A DNA stretch of 64,000 nt from Verticillium longisporum (taxonomy: Eukaryota > Ascomycota > Sordariomycetes > Glomerellales > Plectosphaerellaceae), in assembly GCA_019188255.1 (NCBI GenBank), contig JAETXT010000005.1:1860001-1924000 (forward strand), read 5' to 3'. Positions 34,073 to 45,083 of the stretch are shown piece by piece (the stretch's first letter is position 1; each line of letters opens with the position of its first letter). The notes under the pieces were generated by a model. That model ran no database searches. It worked only from the letters and a program-made list of their open reading frames with translations, and was not told the DNA's origin. Position numbers and translations under genes: made by a program.

Positions 34073-35314
34073 ATGGCCTCGCGAGGCAAGAACGCCGCCA
34101 CGCCGGCCACGCCCCGCGTCATCTCGCCGAGTCCGACCCCGTCCGAAATAGCAGATCCCTTCTCCTCACAAGATGGCTACGCCGGCCCGACTACGCGCTC
34201 TGCCGCCCGGAAACGCCGGGCCACCCCGCAACCCGTCAACGAGAACATTGATGAGGAGGACGACTCGGACCCCAGCCTGCGGAGAGCACGCACACGAAGC
34301 CGCTCACCCATCGACATGCGTCGCGTCAAGCCTCTGACCTCAACGTCATCGCCCTTGTCAGCCAAGACGAAATCGCCCGTCGTACCGAGCGAGCCCATTG
34401 TCAAAGATAGCATGAGCGGTGGTAGCGGCGGCAGCAGCAGCAACGGCAAGGCCAAGACAAAGGTGCCCCAGACGAACGGCCATCTCGCCGTGCCCTCGGC
34501 AGCGCCCACCGGCTGGAGCTGGCGCGATTTCAGCCGGAGTCCGAGTCCCCTGGGCCTCATCCCCATCCACCGAAAGTGGCGGACATTCGTCCACAAGCAC
34601 GAGGTGCCTCGCAAGATCCTCCACGTCTCCATCGGCGCCGTCACCCTGTGGCTTTACATCACGGGCGTCCACACGCGCTCTGTCGCCCCCTGGCTCATGA
34701 CCTTCCTCGTCCCCATCGCCGCCACCGATATTCTGCGCCACAATGTCGCCGCCTTCAACAGCTTCTACGTCTCCGTCCTCGGCGCCCTCATGCGCGAGAG
34801 CGAGTACGCCGGCTACAACGGCGTCATCTGGTACATACTCGGCGCCTGGCTCGCCTGCTACGCCTTCCCCAAGGACGTCGCCGTCATGGCCGTCCTGCTG
34901 CTGAGCTGGTGCGACACGGCCGCCAGCACCTTTGGCCGTCTCTGGGGCCGTTACACGCCGCGCATCCGCCGCGGCAAATCCCTCGCCGGCTCGCTCACCG
35001 CCTTCCTTGTTGGTGTCGGCTCCTCCGCCTTCTTCTGGGGCTGGTTCGTCCGCTTCTTCGGCCCCCAGCCCGGCGACGAGGGCTTCATGTTCCAGGGCAC
35101 CCTGCGCCTGCCGCAAGCTGCCGCCGAGGCCGTCGGTCTCACGAGCGAGCAGGCCACCGTGGCAGGTCCGCTGGCCCTGGGCATCGTCAGCCTGTGGAGC
35201 GGCTTCGTGGCCGCTGCCAGCGAGGTCGTCGACGTCTTTGGGTGGGATGACAACCTTACGATTCCCGTGCTCAGCGCCGCCGGCATCTGGGGCTTCCTCA
35301 AGGTGTTCGGCTAG
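34073..35314 (+). CDS. DGK1: CTP-dependent diacylglycerol kinase, ER membrane
   Basis: Dgk1 uses CTP to phosphorylate diacylglycerol to phosphatidate at the ER/nuclear envelope and opposes lipin phosphatase. The single exon encodes 413 residues. The first ~165 are Ser/Pro/Thr-rich and basic, with many candidate phosphosites (RTRSRSPIDMRR). The catalytic part starts at KHEVPRKILHVSIGAVTLWL, the RK-x-H-x-S-x-G signature. Several membrane helices follow (GVIWYILGAWLACYAFPK, VAVMAVLLLSW). The CDTAASTFGRLWGRYTP loop matches the conserved D-x2-A-S-x2-G-R motif of the CTP-transferase-like family. The ATG at 34073 is chosen as the first start directly before the recognisable basic N-terminal domain; an upstream in-frame extension has no ATG context support. 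Confidence 0.92.
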   Translation: MASRGKNAATPATPRVISPSPTPSEIADPFSSQDGYAGPTTRSAARKRRATPQPVNENIDEEDDSDPSLRRARTRSRSPIDMRRVKPLTSTSSPLSAKTKSPVVPSEPIVKDSMSGGSGGSSSNGKAKTKVPQTNGHLAVPSAAPTGWSWRDFSRSPSPLGLIPIHRKWRTFVHKHEVPRKILHVSIGAVTLWLYITGVHTRSVAPWLMTFLVPIAATDILRHNVAAFNSFYVSVLGALMRESEYAGYNGVIWYILGAWLACYAFPKDVAVMAVLLLSWCDTAASTFGRLWGRYTPRIRRGKSLAGSLTAFLVGVGSSAFFWGWFVRFFGPQPGDEGFMFQGTLRLPQAAAEAVGLTSEQATVAGPLALGIVSLWSGFVAAASEVVDVFGWDDNLTIPVLSAAGIWGFLKVFG

Positions 35315-36196
35315 ACTGTGCGTGGATCACTCGTCAAGTACGACATGGGACGGACAGAGAGGGGGTTGGCAACCACGTGAACACGTGAACAATGAACCGG
35401 GACGGGCAAGCTGCCAGCATGGTGTTGGGGCATATATACGCCCTGAAGTGGGCCGTTCTGCATCGCGGGCGTTACCGTGTTTTGGCTCGAGGGAGCGATC
35501 GTTTCCTCGCTGCGCTGGGCAATGAACAGAAGGGGGGTGGGGGTGGGGCGATGGGGTGTCTTCTCCCCGATATGAAGAAGGCACGTGTTTGTGATAGACG
35601 AAACTTTGTTGTAACATGGGAATCAGGGATGGGACGGGTAGATGAACGACGACGAAACTTGTGACATATACATACATGGAAACCCCCTCGGTAGTTTAGC
35701 TAATCGGTGCTGAGAGCATCATTTTTTCACCCCTCAATCACGACTGGCTTTGATATTCGTCCTGTCGACTTTTCTGGCGAGGCTTGTGTGGCTGGGGATA
35801 GACGTGCCCCCCTGCCGCAAGGCCTCTGCCAGCCTGCCTGACCATTTACGAAATCCTTGTGGAGAGCTTGTCCGCGCATGACAATGCAACTGCAATCCTC
35901 CTTGCGTTTGATGGAATGTCGTGCGGCGGGAAGAGCGGGATACTACCGGTGGCTGCTGGCCGCCGGGTGAAGGCCCCCGAGGACGCACTTGAAAACAGGG
36001 GGTAACCGAAAGAAAAATCGTCACGATGCCGAGATGAAGAGGGTTCGTCAGCGGCAGGACGGGCGGCCACTTGGCGAGACGAGACCAGGGTCTCCTCCGG
36101 ACGGAGGACACAGACTGGGATTCGTTGACGATGCACGCTGGCACAGCGTTGCTGGTCCATACGAGTCTGACCGCTTCCTGTTTGTGAGACGATGAC

Positions 36197-36211
36197 GGGG
36201 GGGGGGGGGGG
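36197..36211. repeat. Homopolymer of 15 G
   Basis: Fifteen consecutive G on the plus strand. No function is inferred. It shows that long homopolymers are not always collapsed in this sequence. Confidence 0.9.
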
Positions 36212-36845
36212 CTTTTTTCTTTCCTGTTCATGATATGTAAGGCGGCTATCCGACGTTCACATGCTCATGGCCTTTTCCTGCTTCGTCACGATTATCGATG
36301 AGTGACGGGCATTCGAAAAGGGTGGGGTGGAAACAGAGTATTGATGTGCTGTTTCGGTCTTCCCTCAACGGTAGGGCACACGCTGTCAGGGGTTGATGGC
36401 CAGGATCGCGAACAAAGAGGCATCAGATTGGCGCACAGCCATCTCCCAACAACGACGACATCCACGAGGTCCCATCACTCCAATGACATGGCCGGGTCTC
36501 ACCGAGTCCCAACAAGGGAAGAATCCACTACAGATGATGGGCAATCCGCTCTCGGGGGGACCTGATCCCTCCAGTGAGGACGTGGGCCCATTGACCCAAC
36601 CTACATAAACTACCTGCCTCGTCGGCCTACCCTCCTGCATCTCGGGGGACCACCCTCTTCGCCTCTGGCTCTGGCCCTGACTGGCAGCCCTGCACGTCGA
36701 AAGGGCCGGCAAGGCATGCGTTGTCCTTCGTGGGCGTCCCGAGCTGCGTCCGAGAGGCCGCCCTGGCCGCAGCTATGCGGTCTTTCTTCCCGCTGTTGCA
36801 CGGAAAAAGGAGGGCAGGTCCGTTGTCTGTCAAATTGTCTGCCTG

Positions 36846-36864
36846 TCTATCTATCTATCTATCT
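36846..36864. repeat. TCTA tetranucleotide microsatellite
   Basis: Four to five TCTA units in tandem, inside the gene-poor interval. Confidence 0.85.
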
Positions 36865-39800
36865 GCCGGGCAAGACCAGATCAGAGAGAGATTATCTGCC
36901 AGAGGTGGCATGGCATGGGTTCGTGTCATTGGATGGTTTGCACACGCTCACACCGACTTGAAGCGAGGACGGAAATAACATTTCCAATTGACGGCAGGCA
37001 TCACATCACATCCACTGGAACGAAGGAAGAGAGGCGCAGGCAGGATGACGGACAGCAGCGAATGCGCCTAAGGGCAAAGGGGACGAGAAGGACACCAAAA
37101 AAAAAAAGGAGTTCCCAGTCGTTGCTCGTTGACGACGTTCGAGAGTGGAGGGGCATAGACGACCAGTTGCCGCTCCACCCCCGTCCACCCCTCCCCTCCT
37201 TTGGAATCTCCCGCTCGTCTTTTTTCAAGCCTCCGATCAAAGAATGACCATCGGACCCAGGATGACGGGTACGCGTGATTCGTTGAACACGGCCACAGGT
37301 CGAAATGGCAACGGTCTAGCGAGCCCGGGATCTCCCTGTTTCTCGCCAAGGGCCCTGCGATTGTGGGACAGGAGCGGGCGAGCCGCCGTGTCATTGAAGA
37401 CGGTCACGCCTCCGTTCGCATACAGCTTTCGTCATCAGGAGGACGGGCCAGCGACCCAAAGTCCTGAGCCCTGGTACGCAGGACCTCGGAAGGGGGCGGG
37501 CGAGAGAAGAGAATAAGAATTCGACACGCTAGGCAGGGCAGCCCGTCATGCTGGCTTGTGGCTGACGAACGGACAGGGCGTCTTGTTGGACGCAGAAAAC
37601 CCAGTGGTGCGGTGTCTGTGGAACGGAATTGTAAGTGTAAGTACGGCTTCGTCAGTGGAGGGGGCGAGAGCAAGAGAACGGGAGAGGGGCAGCGAGACAG
37701 AGATCGCAGGTAGGGCCGTCCGGGATTGGGTATCTTTGGGCGCGGCCTTGGGCCTTTTGGGCTTCTTGGGCCCCTTGGGCTGGGCTGCCTCCAGGCCCAT
37801 ATGCAGCTCATGCTGCGCTGCTGCACTTACACCCACACCACCACGACGCTGGGCTGGGCTGGCTCGATGCTGTGTGGAGGGGCGGTGCCGGCGGGCCACA
37901 GGCTGGACGCGTTTGGCCATGACGGCCTCATCGCATGTCGCCAAAAGGAGCGGTATCTTTGTGATCCATGGCGGCCCATGTTTGCATTCCACGACGATAA
38001 CGATCATGACGATGCTGATCAAGTCGCAGAGGTAGGCAGACAAGCGTTGGAAGAAGTTGGAAGCCGGGCACGATGAGACGCACCATCAAATCAAGTCAGG
38101 TATTTAGTGTCTAAAGAGGGGGATAAGGTACCGTGAATCAAGGCCGGCCGATTAATGGCCAATGAAAGTCACCCCTGAAGCTCCCAGCCCGAGCCGATAT
38201 CGTCCCTGTCCAATCATCTTTTTGGAAATTCCGAGACCTGCCTGCACGCCCCCACTATTGCATACATTTGAACCGACTTGATTCGCCCAAAATCGCCCCC
38301 TCGCAGAAAGACAGATGAACTGCTAGTGACCGTTGGGGCCCTTTTCCACAGGCTGCCCTTCATGTACCTTAGGTACCTTACAGGGTAGGTAAGGTACGTA
38401 GGTATTCCATCCCACTCTCTCCCCTCCCACTTTCATACCTCCTTCGGATACCCAGCCTACTACCTCACCTATGGTAGGCAGTACCTCACCATAGCAGGTA
38501 GAGGTAGGTAAGTAGGTACTGTTCCAGCTCCAGCTCTGGCTTCTGTCTTGACAACGCATCAGCACCTGGAAATGCCCGACGCTGCACCTCTGCCTGACCT
38601 CACATACCCTTTGGGACCTGACCTCATGTGGCCAAACTGGCTTCAACTTGTCCATTGACCATGGAACCTCTCCAGTCAACAGCATATCCATCGGCATCCA
38701 ACGTTGGACAACCGTCATACCCCCCCGCCGTCCACAGACCAACGGAGGAGATCCGATCTGTCCGCACTAAGAAAATCCGCCGCTGCTTTTGCGCCCATCG
38801 CTCAGCTTGTCTGCCCTCCCTCCACTCTCTAGCGTCAGCGCGCTTGATGGACCGACGGCTGTCCGCACAAAAAAAAAGACAGCCTAGACGAACGCTCGCT
38901 CGTTGCTCGTTGCTCATGGGACGAATGGGTATTCTTCGATCCACAAACATCCCCCCTCTGCCGGACCCCTGGCCCTCTTACTTCTACCACGTTCTTTCAT
39001 CCCTACCGTACTCGGTCCTCGCCTGCTGTTAGAGGCACCCCCGGCACACAAAACGCACTCAAAGCTACGGTCTACTTCGCCGCCTGGCCGGCGGATACGG
39101 TAGTGCCTTGGGCAGTCAACGTGGATGAACATCCATTAATGTATCCCCTTTGCCGTCATACCCTCTCGAACCGGCATGGCAGCTCGGTGCAACTGTACAT
39201 CTGAGCCAATATCCTCGACGGTCAGCATCCCCTTTCTGCCGGTGCCTAGAGCCGAAAGACGGATGTCATCTCCGGGTACCTTGTTCAACTGTCTCCTTCT
39301 CTTGCTCTTGCTCATCCGCCCACCCACCACACCTGTTCTGACGCCACTCGCTCTCAACCTCTTCGCGAACCTTTCCTAACTTTGCCTTGGCTCGGCGTGA
39401 AGCACGAACGTCTCGCTCCAGAGCGAAGCCACTTATACGCTCACTCCGGGGCCCATCCCCTTCGTCCACAGAGCCCCTTGTCGTGTCATGTCATGCCATG
39501 CTATGCCATGCCATGCTTTGCTGTGTCATGCCGCGCGGCGCTCTCTTACAGGCACCCTACCCTACCTTACCTCTCCCCTGACCTCACTTTTCCCAACGAC
39601 GCACCTTGTTAGTATCAACCTTCCATCTTCACCCTTGCCGCTTTTCACAACGCCAGGCTAGCCCACTTTCACACTTTGCCTTCCTTTGCTTTAGACCGAG
39701 TCTTTTCTGACCCCTGCCCGTCTTCTGTGTATCTGTCTGCTCGGGCCCCCTCGTTTGTGTCTTTTGCAATGTGATGAACCGGTCCAGACAGATCTCTTGC

Positions 39801-40395
39801 CCCTCCTGGACCACACCTCCACTCCATCGTGGACCTCCTCGGCCAATGCCAACCATGATATTCGCCTCTCGGCATATGCAGAACCTCTTGCTCGTGATAT
39901 CCCGCGCAAAGGGGAGAGAGAAGAGCCAATCTCCCACCCGAGCCATCCAGTTCTGTCCCACCCCCTGCCCATGCTTTAGCCCGTCTCTGTTGCCCCTCCC
40001 CCGTCGTCGTTGGCTGCCCCACCAGTCACCCCTCCATCACGATCACTTCATGGTGTTTCTGCTGCACTTCCGTTTGGACCTCCACGCCCCCTCCAAGCAT
40101 GTCGACTAAGGAAAAGATACCACTCAGGGCAGGGATCCCGCTTCCAACCCCTCTCTTGCCCACATACGTCGAAGGTCACTGGCATCTCCCGAAGCCAACC
40201 ATCAACGGCGCTTCGCCCGTCGCCGGCCTTTCCCTCGCTCCCGTTGTCCGTTCGTTGGTACAAGCTATCACATCATGGCGGGCTCTCGAGCGGGGTCAGT
40301 GTCGGGAGACGATGGGTAAAGTGCTTAGACGAATCGAGCTTGACGAGTTATCCTCAGGACTCGAAATCATGGCCGAGAAAGGGGCCCCGAAAAAC

Positions 40396-40403
40396 TATAA
40401 AAG
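40396..40403 (+). promoter_or_regulatory. TATA box upstream of the KxDL gene
   Basis: TATAAAAG, 227 bp before the start codon at 40630. A C/T-rich leader follows. It is a strong match to the TATA consensus, and the leader length is plausible for a fungal gene. Confidence 0.55.
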
Positions 40404-40629
40404 GCGAGAACATGAGGTGGTTTGAATGACTTCCTCCTTCTTCCTTCCTTATCACCTTCTCAGGACATCCTACTCAAGTCATACTTGTCTCTCAAACATT
40501 GTCTTCTCAACCTCAAACAGCATACTCAACTTCTCTCTCCACTACCTTGTTCACATCCTAGCACCCACCAGTCCAAGACCATACCTTGCCATACCCCCTA
40601 CCAAACACCCCCACAACCCACCACCCACC

Positions 40630-41430
40630 ATGCCGACCCACTATACCCACTCCTACTCCTACTCCATCCCCATGCCCATCTCCTCCAAGGGCCAGGACTA
40701 CGACTACCACAACACCTACTCCGTCTCGCCCCCTGAAGCCGACGAGTCCGTCAGCTCTGGCACCGGTCACTCCTACAGCCAGCCCAGCGGCTACTCGGTC
40801 GCCAACTCGAGCTACGCCGGCAGCAACAGCGGCGACTTTGACACCGTTCACTCGGCCTCGGGCGTCGACTTCAATGAGTACATGCAGGATCGCTTCGCCC
40901 AGTCCTTCGACCCCATCCCGCTCGACCGCAACATTGCCATCCAGGCACAGACGTGAGTTTCCACCCCTCATCTTCTCTCAAGACGTCTACACGCTGGGGC
41001 CAGAAGAAGTGTGTCAATCTCAGGAGGAATCATATCTGACGCGAACCAGATCTGGAAAGCTCAATGCCAAGCACCGCGAGCTCCTCGACCTGCAGGCCAA
41101 GGCGCAGGCTCGCCTGGCAAAGACGCGCGAGCGCTTCAACGAGGGCTACCGCGACGCCCAGAACGTGCGCAACGACCTCGAGTGGACGCAGAAGAAAGTC
41201 TCGTACGTTGCCTGCCCCTTTTTCTCCAACGCCCGGGATCGATCGTTGGGGGAATTCAGATCGGCGTCAGATCTGGACATCCGACGATTGGCAGGATGAA
41301 TTTTGATGGATCGAGCAATCCCGACTGACATTTGCAATTCTTCAGGTCTCTCAAGTCCAAGGCCTCACGAAAGCACACCAAGGAGTACAGCAAGGCGCGC
41401 GCGAGGTATCCCTCGCCCGACGCTTACTAG
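40630..41430 (+). CDS. KxDL-domain protein (KXD1-like, BLOC-1-related)
   Basis: Exons 40630-40952, 41050-41202 and 41346-41430 give an intact 186-residue frame (introns 97 and 143 bp). The N-terminal ~75 residues are rich in Ser, Tyr and Gly and likely disordered (YTHSYSYSIPMPISSKG). The C-terminal half is helical and matches the KxDL family: SGKLNAKHRELLDLQAKAQ, then NVRNDLEWTQKKVSSLKSK, ending KEYSKARARYPSPDAY. Family members join BLOC-1/BORC-like complexes in endosome and lysosome/vacuole positioning. That role is inferred from the family. Confidence 0.75.
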
Positions 41431-42988
41431 ACTTCTCCATTCTGGTCCGAGCGTTCACGGCGAGCAGGCAGGGATCCTGGGGTCGACTGATGTCGAACCC
41501 CACGGCAGAGCCGCATTCCCAGCAACTCGGATCACTGATTTTTCTAGCGTGTTATTCCTTCTTTCTGCTACCCTTGTCGAATGTTACATGCCATTCGCGA
41601 AAGCGAGCGATCTGCGGCCCTTTTTGCAGGAACCTCGAGTGGGGATGCCACACTTGGTTCCTGGTTTCTACGACTTATTTCGACACACCGCGCTTGCGGT
41701 CATTTCTTTACAGTACGCCCCCCTCCCTCGGCTGGAGGTGGGGGCGGGAGTTCAACGGTTCAAAAGCAAGCCAAGACAGTCACAGCAGTCGACGGCCCAG
41801 CAGAGCGGGACGACGTTGACAGGAAAAGCGGGTTGGAGGGGTGTGTGGTGTGTGTGTGTGTGTGCCTGTCGGTGCGGGTGTGCATGTGTGAGATGACGCG
41901 CAGCGGACCGCGTCCGCAACCTGCATAGCCGCCCGAACTCACGCTGCTTTTACAACGGCTCAACCCCTCCTTATTTCCCTCGCCAGCCCTGTTGGGGGGC
42001 GTGGCAGCGGCTAGCTGGGCCTCCCCACCCACGAATTGGAGGGGAGAGAACCGGCGCTGCAGAGCCCCTGACTTGCGCAGGGGAGAGAAAAGGCGGCACG
42101 GAGTGGGGGGTGGTATCGTAGAAGGGAGGGGGTCATCATGTAGTGACCGGGCTGAAGCGGGCTGGATGGGCGTGTGCATCTTCCGAGCGGTGGGCTGGCT
42201 TTGTTTTCGTCGGAACGCGGTTATGAATTATGATTGGATGAAGGATGATATTGACGGATGAGTCTGCTAAAAAGACGCCTCCCTCCATGTATGGTGGTGG
42301 GTCGGCGAGAGTGGGTGAGTCCCCGAGCCTGGGATGACAGGACCAGACGACAGAGTGACTAAGTCGAGGGGGGGAGAGGCAGTGGGCAGAGGCACGGTAC
42401 ACCTCTGACGACTTGACTCCATTGGGCCGCCGGCAGGGTATGATAGTGCTCCTCCAGGATATGAGTGATGTCGTGAGGGTCAAGGCCTGCATGATGTGCC
42501 CGCGGACGGGGAACGGTAGCGGTCCCCTAACCGTCGCACGCGGGGTTCTCGTATCAACTGGACGGTAGGGTGGACTGGGGACGGCATGGGCGGTTCTCAT
42601 CGTGTTTCCTCAGGCGTATCAGTAATCAAATTCGGCGTTGTTTTCTGTTTCGGTTGAGGCAAGTCCCTTCCCTAGGCTGCTTGCTGTTAGCCGGGCTGTG
42701 ACATGTTGTGTCTCCATCTGCGCTGTCCCGTGGTAACATCAGATCTTGTCTCGCAGATCGTGCCCTGGCGCAGCTGATACCGTTCATGGTTTCCTTGGAC
42801 GTCTGGAAGACGGTTGGTGTCATGTGATGAGCTTGACGCTTGTCAAGTGGCTGAATATTGACAGGATGTCTGTGTCGATCACGTGATATTGTGACGTTCG
42901 TGAAGAGTTTCTGTGTGCTCTGAAAAGACCTGTGGCACGTTTGCTTTCCCCCGGCGCTGTTTTCCTCCCGTAGATCGATGAAGGTGGC
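41431..42988. other. Intergenic region
   Basis: 3' flank of the KxDL gene and downstream flank of the convergent gene at 42989. It contains a GT microsatellite at 41841-41864. No gene is supported. Confidence 0.4.
41841..41864. repeat. GT dinucleotide microsatellite
   Basis: About a dozen GT/TG units with one interruption, downstream of the KxDL gene. Confidence 0.85.
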
Positions 42989-43642
42989 TCAGACTGTGGC
43001 GTTCTTGACACCTCTCGCGATCCACGTGCCCTTTGAGGCGAACCCGGCCTTCTCCTCCAGGGCTTTCCATGGGTTCTCGTTTGACCAGGCGTCGTAGTAC
43101 CCATCCCACCATGGCTTTGCCGGTTCTCCCCGGTCTTCCTGTTGCTGATGCCCTCCCCGCCTGCCTTGTCCCCGGCCGCCTCGGCCACCCTGTAAGCCCC
43201 ACGCCGGATTTGGTCGACTTGGTAACGTCGCGTGACCGCCGCCCTCCTGCGCCAGCATCTCCTCGATTTGCGCTTGCGCTCCCGCGAGGGCAGGTGCATC
43301 ACCCAGGTCCAGCGGCGCCCCTTCATCGTCATCTTCGTCAAGATCAATCTCGTCTTCGTTCAGCCCGTCTTGTTGTCGCTCTGCGACGGCCGTGGCGTTT
43401 GCGCCGGTCGGAGCATCAAAATCGGGAACACCGACGACGGCATTGTCTGTTCGAGGGTTGTAGCGGCGACGCTTGGAAGGATGACTGCCGTCGCCACCGA
43501 AGGCAGCGAAGCCCATGGCTTGCATCATGAGGGCGTCTTCGGATTCTGAACTCGGAGGCTCGTCTGATCGGAGAGGAGGCACGACATCGCTGTCCGAGGG
43601 TATCGCGGGGTCCATGGCGGCGGCTTTGGGCATCGGGACCAC
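42989..43642 (-). CDS. Hypothetical acidic protein with RGG-like region
   Basis: Single exon, 217 residues. A first block reads MMQAMGFAAFGGDG and is followed by the basic SKRRRYNPRTD, a plausible nuclear targeting cluster. A strongly acidic patch (NEDEIDLDEDDDEGAP) follows, then a Gly/Arg-rich segment (GGRGGRGQGRRGG) like RNA-binding RGG boxes. The C-terminus is Trp-rich (WWDGYYDAWSNENPWKALE). This looks like a conserved nuclear, RNA-associated protein, but I do not recognise the family. Start may be 43642 or the Met three codons later. Confidence 0.75.
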   Translation of the reverse strand: MVPMPKAAAMDPAIPSDSDVVPPLRSDEPPSSESEDALMMQAMGFAAFGGDGSHPSKRRRYNPRTDNAVVGVPDFDAPTGANATAVAERQQDGLNEDEIDLDEDDDEGAPLDLGDAPALAGAQAQIEEMLAQEGGGHATLPSRPNPAWGLQGGRGGRGQGRRGGHQQQEDRGEPAKPWWDGYYDAWSNENPWKALEEKAGFASKGTWIARGVKNATV

Positions 43643-44549
43643 TTGGAAAGCTGGCGTGTTGGTGACTTGGGTGGAGGAAGAAGTGGCTTAGCCCAAGCGC
43701 GGCCAGGTGTGCTTTGGCTACTGCTTTGTAACCGGACTCGACTTTTGATCCTTTATCGTGCCGAGGTCCTCAATCATGTGTCGCTGCGATGCACTGTTGC
43801 CGGGTTTGGCGAGCAGAACGTTGTCGGAAAGCAATGGTCGTTTCGAGTGGGGAATCAGGAAGCTTGAGCTTGCCAGAGCTTCGACAGACGACGTCCTGGA
43901 GATCAGATCCGGCAGGTGGGGCAGAAGGTGATACCTCAGCTCTTGCATGGACCGTTTAAATGTATGACAGCCTACAACGATTTGCAGTGTCACCCACATT
44001 ATAAGTACTGGCTGAGCTTCTTCGCTGTGATTGTTATGAATGCCACGTTGAATTCTGACAAGAATACTTAGACTCTTCGATACTGGGCTTCATGTTTAAA
44101 TCCAAGTTCACAAATCCAGGAAGTCATGCCGTGAGGACCTTCATCTTGTTTCGAATCAACCACCCGAATAGGGCGAATGAGCTGCAACCTACGCAGAGCA
44201 AAAGACATGAGAGAATCAGGTAATCAAAGCAGGAAAATACCATCGGTTCAAATCGAAGAGAAAAGTACAATATTTGAGATGTCCATAGTTCGTTGTGGTG
44301 AGTTAAAGCTTACTTGAATGAAGGCTAATCTAGAGCTTACATGGAATTGGTACTAGCAATAGCAAGAAACTATTGCATGTGATACAGTTAGGGTGTTAAG
44401 AATCCGAGCGAATCGGGTAGTACTTATGAAATTGCTTCCCCATTACGACGCTCCCCACCTGTTGGCCAGCCATCTCAACCAGCGACATTCGTAGAGATTC
44501 GAACTCTCAGCACAAAACACACACCTCGCAAGAAGCTGCTTCTCGAATC
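43643..44549. other. Intergenic region
   Basis: Divergent interval holding promoters of the RGG-like gene and the Nudix gene. No other gene is supported. Confidence 0.4.
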
Positions 44550-45083
44550 ATGGTGTCATGACTATCTAAAACCCTTTTCTTTGCGAATGAATTCGCGATC
44601 AGTTGCGGCACCGTCTCGGTAGATGTCGCCAGAGCGAAGGTGTTGCTCATCCGCTGGCGGAAGACCGACGAATATCTTCTTCCCAAGGGACGCAAAGACC
44701 TGGGCGAGACCCTTGAGAAGACTGCGATGCGAGAAACATACGAGGAAACTGGGATTCCCGTTCAACTTTTGCCTGTCGAGATCGAGACCATGGCTACCCT
44801 GCCCTCGTCCGTGGAGAGCGACAACAACTTCAGAGTCGTCACCGAACCCTTCGCGGTCACTCAGCGAGTCAATGAAGGAATTCTGAAGATCATTTTTTGG
44901 TATGTTACTAGCGCAGATAGCACAGCCGTTCGAGATGAAGGCACCCAGGAGGAACACGAGGATTTCGACACAGTTTGGGCAGGGTTTGACGAGGTTGAAT
45001 CAATCCTGACCTTTGCAGACGACCAAAATGTTGCTCGTGAGGCAATAATGACAGTTCGCCGAGGTCAGCTAGCAGCTTCATAA
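44550..45083 (+). pseudogene. Nudix hydrolase with a UGA at codon 4
   Basis: The Nudix fold protein continues open to 45083 and has a perfect Nudix box at about 44687-44755: G-RKDLG-E-TLEKTAM-RE-TY-EE-TG-I. The preceding strand KVLLIRWRKTDEYLLPKG and the later LKIIFWYVTSAD fit fungal diadenosine/diphosphoinositol polyphosphate hydrolases. The only ATG in frame upstream of the box is at 44550, followed by GTG TCA and then TGA at 44559-44561. The next codon is CTA and the protein-like frame continues (LSKTLFFANEFAISCGTV). No convincing intron bypasses the stop. It is either a nonsense change, a base-call error, or a read-through site, because UGA-CUA is the known read-through context. Substrate is not assigned. 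Confidence 0.75.

Larger units (their letters stand above)
35315..40629. other. 5.3-kb gene-poor interval
   Basis: No gene can be supported; open frames here are short, low-complexity or lack family features. It holds a 15-base G run (36197-36211), a TCTA microsatellite (36846-36864), A-runs near 37097 and 38868, dense TACCTA/TAGGTA words at 38360-38520, CATGC-type repeats at 39487-39520, and long C/T-rich tracts before the KxDL gene. The right half is probably the promoter and long 5' UTR of that gene. Confidence 0.4.

Noticed and set aside
34358..35116. A 252-codon minus-strand frame antisense to DGK1
   Set aside because: Low-complexity Gly/Glu/Asp-rich translation caused by the codon bias of DGK1; no motif.
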